Source: Fidelibacterota bacterium
Lineage (GTDB): Bacteria; Fidelibacterota; Marinisomatia; Marinisomatales; SCKK01
Length of the DNA: 45,954 bases
Assembly (NCBI GenBank): GCA_004124475.1
Contig: SCKK01000028.1
Span: 1-45,954, forward strand
Direction: 5' to 3'
Below, piece after piece: positions 39,568 to 45,954 of the stretch. The stretch's first letter is position 1. Each line of letters opens with the position of its first letter. Both the position numbers and the translations under genes were made by a program. The notes beneath the pieces are model-generated. The model did no database searches and was not told where the DNA came from. It saw nothing but the letters and a program-made list of their open reading frames with translations.

Positions 39568-41310
39568 ATGGGAAATATACACGTTTTAGCAAAAGATCTT
39601 AGGAATAAAATTGCTGCCGGTGAGGTTGTTGAACGACCTGCATCGGTGGTAAAAGAATTAATTGAAAATAGCATCGATGCGGGAGCCACAGAAATATCAG
39701 TTATCATTTCAGGGGGTGGAAATGCTTCGATTCAAGTTGTTGACAACGGAGATGGACTCGACTCTGAAGATCTTGAACTTGCCTTTCACAGGCACACTAC
39801 TTCAAAAATCAGCAAAACGGACGATCTGCAAAGCATTGGAACGTTGGGATTCCGGGGAGAAGCGTTAGCAAGCATAGCCTCAGTGGCAAAAATAAGAGCA
39901 GTATCCACGATTAATGGAGTGGAAGGAGGGAATGAGATTATCATTTCCGATGGAGTACTTTCTGATGTAACTCCTTCGGCAATTGCCAGAGGAACTTCTG
40001 TAACCGTGAGTGATCTCTTCTTTTCAATTCCAGCCCGCCGAAAATTCCTGAAAAGTCCCAGAATAGAGTTAAGGCATATTTTACAGACGGTTCAGAGATT
40101 TGCATTATGCTATCCTGATATTGGTTTTAAATTTCAGTCTGATAAAAAGGAAATCCTTGTTCTTCAACCGGAATCACTTTCAAACAGGGTTAAACATATA
40201 TTTGATCCCACTTATGAGCCAAATCTCTTGCCAGTACAGTTTGAAAAAGACGAATTCCATGTATCGGGATTTGTAGGCAATCTTAACCTGGTAAGAAAGA
40301 GGAGAGGGGGACAATATTTATTTCTCAACAAGCGGTATATTGTGAACAATCTTTTGAATTCCGGAATTTATTCGGCGTACCAATCGCTGCTATCACGAGG
40401 GGAATTTCCATTTTTTGTTCTCAATCTGGATATGCCTAAAGATCAGGTGGATGTGAATGTCCATCCGACAAAGATTGAAGTCCGTTTCCGGGACGAATGG
40501 CGTGTCTACCATGTATTAAAATCAGCGGTTACAAATGCTATCAGCGATATTTTGAGTACAATTCCTGATTTATCACCAAACATAAAAATGGATACCCAAT
40601 CCAAGTATATTTCTACTAGTATGCCGGATTTTAGTAGTCAACCAAGGTCAGACGCTCAAACAACACTAACAACCAGAAATGTGGAGAGAGCAAAAGATTA
40701 TGTGAAACATTTTACTTCTCGTGAGGGTACTCGACAGCTTCCTGATTTGGGGAAAATATGGCAGGTACACAACAAGTATATCATTTCAGAGATCAAAAGT
40801 GGATTGGTTATTATTGATCAACATGTAGCCCACGAACGGGTTCTTTTTGAACAGGCTCTCAATGCGATGGAAGGACAAACTGTCCCAAGCCAGACTCTAT
40901 TATTTCCGCAGGTGTTAGAATTTTCTGCAGACGACTTTTCCGTATTAATTGAACTGTTTCCTTATATAGAAAAAATCGGATTTAGAATGAAAGAATTTGG
41001 AAAGACTACCTTATTGATTGAAGGGGTTCCATCAGAAATAGATTGGGGTAATGAAAAAAAAGTTTTGCAGGATATAATTGATTATTACCGGAATCATAAC
41101 AGAGAACACTCTTCACATCAGGAAGCTATTGCCGCTTCGTTTTCCTGTCGTGCTGCTGTGAAAGCCGGTGATGAATTAACCTCAGAAGAAATGCAGACAT
41201 TGATCGATCGGTTGTTTGCCACGAAACATCCCTACTATTGTCCCCACGGGCGTCCAATTATCATCAATCTTTCTCTGGATGAGTTGGATCGGCGGTTTGA
41301 GCGGAGTTAG
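39568..41310 (+). CDS. mutL: DNA mismatch repair protein MutL
   Basis: The 580 residues have a GHKL ATPase N-terminus: IAAGEVVERPASVVKELIEN, SIDAGATEI, then VDNGDG and GFRGEALASI. The transducer holds the DQVDVNVHPTK motif. The C-terminal endonuclease domain holds IIDQHVAHERVLFEQ (DQHAxxER type), SCRAAVKAGDE and CPHGRP. These metal-binding motifs show a nicking MutL as in bacteria that lack MutH. mutS is not in the window. The preceding 150 bp gap holds no gene. Confidence 0.95.
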   Translation: MGNIHVLAKDLRNKIAAGEVVERPASVVKELIENSIDAGATEISVIISGGGNASIQVVDNGDGLDSEDLELAFHRHTTSKISKTDDLQSIGTLGFRGEALASIASVAKIRAVSTINGVEGGNEIIISDGVLSDVTPSAIARGTSVTVSDLFFSIPARRKFLKSPRIELRHILQTVQRFALCYPDIGFKFQSDKKEILVLQPESLSNRVKHIFDPTYEPNLLPVQFEKDEFHVSGFVGNLNLVRKRRGGQYLFLNKRYIVNNLLNSGIYSAYQSLLSRGEFPFFVLNLDMPKDQVDVNVHPTKIEVRFRDEWRVYHVLKSAVTNAISDILSTIPDLSPNIKMDTQSKYISTSMPDFSSQPRSDAQTTLTTRNVERAKDYVKHFTSREGTRQLPDLGKIWQVHNKYIISEIKSGLVIIDQHVAHERVLFEQALNAMEGQTVPSQTLLFPQVLEFSADDFSVLIELFPYIEKIGFRMKEFGKTTLLIEGVPSEIDWGNEKKVLQDIIDYYRNHNREHSSHQEAIAASFSCRAAVKAGDELTSEEMQTLIDRLFATKHPYYCPHGRPIIINLSLDELDRRFERS

Positions 41311-41630
41311 TATAGTAGATTGTACCTGCCCGCCATTGTTAGGATCAATTTCCAGAGCTTTTTCAAAACGGGTTTTTCCGCTTGTTTATCCCCTAATTCC
41401 AATTCCATCTGCCTGAGCCAGCTATAGGCTTCACTGTGTCCCCAGTCGGGCATCAGAGGATCCGCCTTTTCATGGGTAAACAGATCCACAGACTTTTTCA
41501 TAGCCTCTCTCGCTTTTCCTTTACCTCTACCCCATATCTCTGGGTTGAAATAGAAAGATATCCCTTGAATAAGATGAACACGAGGATTCTGCGCAAGATA
41601 CTTTAGACTTTGGATCCGACACGGAGTCAT
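41307..41630 (-). pseudogene. C-terminal fragment of a TPR-like protein, frameshifted
   Basis: The frame encodes RIQSLKYLAQNPRVHLIQGI and FYFNPEIWGRGKGKAREAMK, then DWGHSEAYSWLRQMELELGD, as in TPR-containing proteins. After KQAEK the natural continuation, FEKALEIDPNNG, is in another frame, while the open frame drifts into KPVLKKLWKLI. The 5' part is missing; upstream only short broken stretches remain. It overlaps the mutL end by 4 bp on the opposite strand. I take it as a dead remnant. Confidence 0.6.
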
Positions 41631-41788
41631 CCATCCAAAGGTAAGAGCTACTATGGATAGTCATTGCTGAGGGAGTCTTTGAGCTTTGGAAAACTACCAC
41701 AGTCTACATACGACATAAATGAAAGAAATAGTCCTTGTTATTCACGATCAGGCTTGCATCTTTCTGATGTAGAAATTAAATTGATTCT

Positions 41789-41918
41789 GCGAAACAAACG
41801 ATGAATAAACCCGACAATAGAAAAAGTCAATACCCGAACTTGAAGCCCGAGTGGCACTCAGGGGAAGTTTCCCCTGGAAGCGACCCGCAAGGGCTGTTCG
41901 GGTTATCGTTTGTTTCGC
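41789..41918. repeat. 130-bp compound palindromic element
   Basis: The outer arms GCGAAACAAACGAT (41789-41802) and ATCGTTTGTTTCGC (41905-41918) are exact inverse complements. They continue inward with AACCCGA/TCGGGTT after a 5-nt bulge. A perfect hairpin CAGGGGAA-GT-TTCCCCTG sits at 41859-41876. It resembles a non-autonomous mobile or structured-RNA element. The 41631-42048 stretch holds no other convincing gene. Confidence 0.6.
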
Positions 41919-42048
41919 AACAACAATACCTGAGTGTGGCTTTCAGGGGATTTTTGTTGGCTGATACGATCGCAAATTTTATGTATATTCCTGACCCACT
42001 ATCCTACAGTCTCGTTAAGATCATGACAAAAACAATTCTGTTATCTCT

Positions 42049-42204
42049 ATGACAGCGTATGTGAACTCAAAACCGGGTAAGAGACCCAACCAATTCTTTG
42101 GGGAGCGGCTGTTTGACAAGCCTCTTAAGAAGAGGGTGCTGATTGGGAAAGTGAGGGGGTTGGTTGAGAGCACGAGTGGCAGGGTTAAAAAAGCATCTAA
42201 ATGA
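42049..42204 (+). CDS. Small basic hypothetical protein
   Basis: A 51-residue ATG-to-stop frame, MTAYVNSKPGKRPNQFFGER through GKVRGLVESTSGRVKKASK, is very basic and GC-richer than its flanks. No family is recognised and no ribosome site is clear. It may be a fragment of a larger gene. Confidence 0.35.
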   Translation: MTAYVNSKPGKRPNQFFGERLFDKPLKKRVLIGKVRGLVESTSGRVKKASK

Positions 42205-42263
42205 AATGCGGTTATGCAGATGTTAGGCGTCATTTTGCCTATCAATTAAAAGGGGTAGAATCT

Positions 42264-42524
42264 ATGAACAAATTGATAGTTTTAAGAAAATACTCTTTGA
42301 AGAAACCATCAACTGGTTTTATTAAGCCTGGACCTTTTGAAGGTATAATTAAATTTGAAGTAGATGGACGGGTAACCTTAAAGCAAGGGGCCTATTTCAC
42401 TACAAACATGTTCAATACTGCAGGTGAAGCTCAAAAACATCTGGCTATTACTTATTCTCCTAAATATGAATGTAAATTTGAATTAAATAAAGATCTGGAT
42501 TCAAGTAGTAAGTGCAACACGTGA
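42264..42524 (+). CDS. Hypothetical protein
   Basis: The 86 residues begin MNKLIVLRKYSLKKPSTGFI, with AGGGG 8 nt before the ATG. The family is unknown and composition is AT-rich. A perfect GTTAGGC (42222-42228) lies 36 bp upstream, the form of a cassette core, but no complete attC is visible. Its stop overlaps the next start (TGATG), so the two are coupled. Confidence 0.5.
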   Translation: MNKLIVLRKYSLKKPSTGFIKPGPFEGIIKFEVDGRVTLKQGAYFTTNMFNTAGEAQKHLAITYSPKYECKFELNKDLDSSSKCNT

Positions 42525-42889
42525 TGTTTCGCCGAAAAATACTTGGTGGATTAGGTGTTGTTCTTAGTTGGATAGGACTTCCTTCGTCCAATCTTTATGC
42601 AATTTCTTGCGCCTATAAGAAAATGCACAATTCTACAGATTTAAGATTCTGAGGATATATTTGGGATGACAAAAACGATGATAGATTTTTATCTAAACCT
42701 GTTACCAGAGATCATTGCTTCCCCTACAGGATAGAAGAAATAAAGCGAAGGATTACCCAATATAAAGATCCTTTAAGTACTATTGAAAATACCTTAACGG
42801 AGATACATAATTGTCTGATACCAGTGGCTCAGAATTTTGATAGGGCTGCTAAGGATACCATTAAATTACCTCCTTATGAATCCTTATAA
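42524..42889 (+). pseudogene. Secreted small protein interrupted by an in-frame TGA
   Basis: From the ATG at 42524 a signal peptide is encoded (MFRRKILGGLGVVLSWIGLP SSNLYA). At codon 43 a TGA (42650-42652) interrupts, but the same frame stays open for 78 more codons (GYIWDDKNDDRFLSKPVTRD through DTIKLPPYESL). This looks like one gene with a nonsense mutation; W in place of TGA is an easy restoration. No selenocysteine stem-loop is evident. It follows the previous small gene directly. Confidence 0.55.
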
Positions 42890-43032
42890 GTTTGCTATGA
42901 CTCCTCCTAAACAAAATGGCCGGTTAACAAAGTATAAAAGGTTAATTCATATCGGCACTCGCCCCAATTTTTGCTTCTTAAAAACTTCTTTTATGTTGAG
43001 GTCGTTATTTTTAAGTGTGAAATTGTTATAAT

Positions 43033-43200
43033 ATAAGGCCAGATAACCGTCACAATGCAAAAGAAAAAGGAGAAGAATCTAGAAAAATTGAGAAGATTAG
43101 AACACGTGGAAGGAATATTGCGACATGGCAATTCCGGATTGGTTCTTTAGGGTTAGTAGGATTTTTCATTTACGGTTTTATTACGTATTTGATAAACTAA
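43033..43200 (+). pseudogene. Remnant of a small membrane protein lacking a start codon
   Basis: A frame open from 43033 spells RPDNRHNAKEKGEESRKIEK then GRNIATWQFRIGSLGLVGFF and IYGFITYLIN, a charged part plus one membrane helix. It has ATA where an ATG would fit. No ATG is in frame. It may be a decayed gene or have an unusual start. Between 42890 and 43032 I see nothing else. Confidence 0.4.
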
Positions 43201-43226
43201 TTATCTTTTGAATGAAAGGAGGAAAA

Positions 43227-45857
43227 ATGTTATATAGAAATTCTTTATTGATAACAAGCTCATCTATCATTTTGATAGCTATGGTCCAGAAAGCACAGGC
43301 AATAGACTGGACAACAGAAACGATTGAGTCGTCGGGAGGGGTAGGTCAGTACACTTCCCTTGCTTTAGATAAAGATGGTTGGGCACGTTTAAGTTATTAC
43401 GATAATGGTGATGGTGACAACGATTTGAAATACGCTTATGAGGATAGTTTGGGTTGGCATCTAACTGTTGTCGATGAAGGAGCATGGGTGGGCAAATGGA
43501 CCTCTATCGCAATAGATAGTCTCGGTTATCCGCACATCAGTTACAAGGATGATGGCAATGGTAATTTGAAACATGCATATAAGGATGAGGTTGCCTGGTA
43601 CATTGAGACAGTGGATGAATACGGTAACGTAGGAGAACAATCGAGGCTTGCACTCGATAGTGATTCCAAACCCCATATTGTGTATCTGGGAGATTATGAT
43701 GGTCATAAACGCTTAAAATACGCTAAAAAGGAAGAGTCAGGATGGAATATTCAAGAAGTGGAGACAGATGTGGTCTGGGGCCACAGCAACATTTCCATGG
43801 ATTTAGACAGGTATGATTTACCTCACATAACGTATTATAAGGAAGGTGATCTTTGGTATGCGTACAAAATGGGGCAGAATTGGAACTTCGAAATGATCGA
43901 GGATGCTGCAAATTTTCCCGGGATATCTGCTCTTGCCCTGGATCAGAGCGGGTACGCTCATGTAGTGTACGTAACATATCACGATCTTAAGTATGCATTT
44001 AAGGATGCCCAAGGATGGCACTACTCAACTTTGTCCACTGGGGACGTGTGGGATGGCTATTCATACTTATCAATTGCAATCGATCTACGTGGTTACGTCC
44101 ATGTCGCATTTTATACTTATCCGGGGCATTATCAGTCTAAAAGCGAATATAATCTGAAGTACGCATATAAGGATGAAAGTGGTTGGGATGTGCAGTATGC
44201 GCACTATAGTTACTACAATGTCGTTGGTCAGTGGTGTTCAATTGCCGTGAACAAAGTTGGTGAGCCACATATAAGCTATTACGATGGCACTAATGGCGAT
44301 CTCAGATTTGCCAGACCACAGAGTTACAGCCCGGAGCCATTCACTCTTCTCTCGCCGTCGAATGGTTCTTGGGCAAATGTAGAGCCCATGTTTAGCTGGG
44401 AAGCTAGCAGCTATCAGGGAGAAGGTCTTTCTCACTATGAACTTTGGATTGATGGTGTTTGGAATAAGAATGTGCCCAAGACTCAACCTTTTTCGAAGCC
44501 TGCATCTTCACTGTCCAGCGGCATGCCCACCTGGAACGTCAAGGCTATCAAAGCAGACGGTACTTCAATAACGTCCAACGAAACATGGTCTGTAAGAATA
44601 GATGCTACATCTCCAACCGGGTTCAACTTGACTTCGCCAGACGACCGTCTATGGACCAGTGACAGAACCCCAACTCTTGCCTGGCAGGCCTCAAGTGATG
44701 CAGAATCAGGACTTAAAGAGTATAAACTTTACATAGATGGTTCACTTGCTAGAGCAGGTATTTCCAGTGATTCCATATCGAGCACACCATTGTGGGATTT
44801 GAGTAGTGGCGACCACACATGGGATGTTGTTTCACTTGATAATGCCGATAACACTACTCGATCAAGCCAGACAAGGACGATAAGAATTGATTACACCGGA
44901 CCGAGTGCCCCTCTGCTCTCTTCCCCTGCTTCAGGCATATATACTGCGGACTCCACCGTTACGTTTGCCTGGGAGCCGAGCACAGACGCAGGTGTGGGTC
45001 TGTCTCACTACCAGTTGTGGGTTGTCCTTAGTTATTTGACTTGGACCTATGCTACGGTCAAAGACTCTCTCACGGATACGTCCTATACGCTGCTGCCGGA
45101 TCAATCACTAATTGATGGAAGAGCATACATCTGGAAAGTTCATGCTGTCGATAGCCTGGGCAACGTTAGTTCGGCGTATTCCAAGAGTTTTCATGTTGAT
45201 CTTAAACCACCATTAGGGTTCTCTCTTGTTTCACCGACGGATAGCAGCGTGGCAACGCTTCCGACCCCCACCTTCTCCTGGGAGGAAACCTCCGATTCTG
45301 ACTACTGGTTCGGCGACTACGGCTCCGGACTTTCCCATTACCAGTTATGGATTGATGATACCCTAAATGTGGACAATATACCCCCCGCTACTACCTCCTC
45401 TGCCCCATCTTCACCCCTTACCGAAAACCCCCATGAATGGTTTGTCAAAGCAATTGATAATGTGGGGAACGCTCGCAGTTCCAGCGATACGTTTACCGTT
45501 ATTCTGGACTGGAATCCGCCCAGTGCTTTTGATCTAGCATCGCCAGCAGACGGTGATACAATCCTGCTCAGTTCCCCGGTGTTATCATGGCATCCGTCTT
45601 CCGATGCTGGAGGAATTGAGAAATACCAACTATGGATCAATAATAGCCTAAATCGCGATAACATATTGAACACAGATACTTCTTCAACGCCTGTAAGCTC
45701 CCTTGATAATGGATTATATAATTGGTTTGTAAAAGCATTAGACTATGCCGTGAATTCAAAATCTTCCGCTTCCACCTGGAGCTTTATCGTAGATGCAGAC
45801 ATTATCCCACCAGTTTCTCACATAACCTCCGCGCGATTTTTTAACTGTGTCGTATAA
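43227..45857 (+). CDS. Large secreted beta-propeller/Ig-like repeat protein
   Basis: AGGAGG 4 nt before the ATG at 43227 fixes the start (the frame opens at 43212). A signal peptide (MLYRNSLLITSSSIILIAMV then QKAQA) is followed by about seven copies of a roughly 45-50-residue unit (LALDxxGxPHISYYDxxNxDLKYAYKDxxGW) to about residue 370. Then come five Ig-like units of about 95 residues with FxLxSPxDG...LSWxxSSDAxxGLxxYQLWID...W.VKAxDxAGN. The last unit ends IIPPVSHITSARFFNCVV and stops, with no C-terminal sorting domain. In FCB proteins that motif usually precedes more repeats and the YPNPFNP domain, so this copy is probably truncated. It may bind or degrade extracellular polymers. Confidence 0.8.
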   Translation: MLYRNSLLITSSSIILIAMVQKAQAIDWTTETIESSGGVGQYTSLALDKDGWARLSYYDNGDGDNDLKYAYEDSLGWHLTVVDEGAWVGKWTSIAIDSLGYPHISYKDDGNGNLKHAYKDEVAWYIETVDEYGNVGEQSRLALDSDSKPHIVYLGDYDGHKRLKYAKKEESGWNIQEVETDVVWGHSNISMDLDRYDLPHITYYKEGDLWYAYKMGQNWNFEMIEDAANFPGISALALDQSGYAHVVYVTYHDLKYAFKDAQGWHYSTLSTGDVWDGYSYLSIAIDLRGYVHVAFYTYPGHYQSKSEYNLKYAYKDESGWDVQYAHYSYYNVVGQWCSIAVNKVGEPHISYYDGTNGDLRFARPQSYSPEPFTLLSPSNGSWANVEPMFSWEASSYQGEGLSHYELWIDGVWNKNVPKTQPFSKPASSLSSGMPTWNVKAIKADGTSITSNETWSVRIDATSPTGFNLTSPDDRLWTSDRTPTLAWQASSDAESGLKEYKLYIDGSLARAGISSDSISSTPLWDLSSGDHTWDVVSLDNADNTTRSSQTRTIRIDYTGPSAPLLSSPASGIYTADSTVTFAWEPSTDAGVGLSHYQLWVVLSYLTWTYATVKDSLTDTSYTLLPDQSLIDGRAYIWKVHAVDSLGNVSSAYSKSFHVDLKPPLGFSLVSPTDSSVATLPTPTFSWEETSDSDYWFGDYGSGLSHYQLWIDDTLNVDNIPPATTSSAPSSPLTENPHEWFVKAIDNVGNARSSSDTFTVILDWNPPSAFDLASPADGDTILLSSPVLSWHPSSDAGGIEKYQLWINNSLNRDNILNTDTSSTPVSSLDNGLYNWFVKALDYAVNSKSSASTWSFIVDADIIPPVSHITSARFFNCVV

Positions 45858-45954
45858 TAGAAAGTTTAATAAGCTCTAACTCTGGAATTGTAGTGTGAAG
45901 AGAGCATTACAATTGCCAATAAGAACCACTTCATAAACATGGAGTCAATACATG

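Noticed and set aside
41801-42052. 83-codon plus-strand frame after mutL
   Set aside because: It lies across the compound palindrome, and its sequence is determined by the repeat.
42200-42230. attC right end at GTTAGGC before the 86-residue gene
   Set aside because: The core is perfect, but no complementary left half or L-box stem was found upstream. It may be chance.
42650-42652. Selenocysteine codon
   Set aside because: No GC-rich stem-loop follows the TGA and the context (RF-TGA-GY) does not match a known selenoprotein.
1-45954. tRNA or rRNA genes
   Set aside because: I looked for cloverleaf and rRNA-like stretches and saw none I could support.

Overview
The window looks like a chromosomal stretch of an uncultured-type bacterium of the FCB superphylum, most like Marinimicrobia/Calditrichota relatives. 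The evidence is a C-terminal Por/type IX sorting domain with a YPNPFNP motif, a bacterial geranylgeranylglyceryl phosphate synthase, a split glycine decarboxylase subunit (GcvPA), four-helix-bundle 'intervening sequence' proteins, and many short GC-rich palindromes in an AT-rich background. The phylum is inferred, not proven.

Layout. 1-2.3 kb: a gene tail, a nested inverted repeat, a methyltransferase lipoprotein and a nucleotidyl cyclase remnant. 2.5-4.3 kb: a stand-alone OLD-family ATPase/nuclease. 4.5-10.4 kb (minus): a TetR-controlled export operon with an outer-membrane barrel, an ABC ATPase, two FtsX-type permeases and a LolA-like protein. The TetR promoter carries two copies of a palindromic operator. 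10.5-19.6 kb: small ORFs, a DEDDy exonuclease, a DECR1-type dienoyl-CoA reductase with a lipoprotein amidohydrolase, membrane and secreted proteins, and a PHP hydrolase.

20-29.7 kb is the most unusual part. Three broken pieces of a tyrosine recombinase resembling the integron integrase lie on the plus strand. Divergent from them on the minus strand are cassette-like genes (HEPN-motif protein, GNAT, DUF2971, alpha/beta hydrolase lipoprotein, DUF3616 and others). Several are separated by attC-like sites. Three sites (28489-28559, 27988-28071, 21534-21657) show AAC/GTT cores, an unpaired spacer, an L-box stem and an extra unpaired base in the 5' arm. I read this as three decayed integron units in tandem. 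Two of them share a duplicated block containing an integrase fragment stopped at the same codon plus a ribbon-helix-helix gene with its own operator.

29.7-41.3 kb (plus) is housekeeping: efp-accB-accC, gcvH-gcvPA-GGGP synthase, xer recombinase-M50 protease-small membrane protein, ftcD and mutL. Two four-helix-bundle genes are interspersed, each bracketed by inverted repeats. One is dead and carries a 20-nt palindrome whose insertion can be seen directly. 41.3-43.2 kb holds decayed and small genes, including one interrupted by an in-frame TGA. 43.2-45.9 kb encodes a large secreted repeat protein that lacks the expected C-terminal sorting domain.
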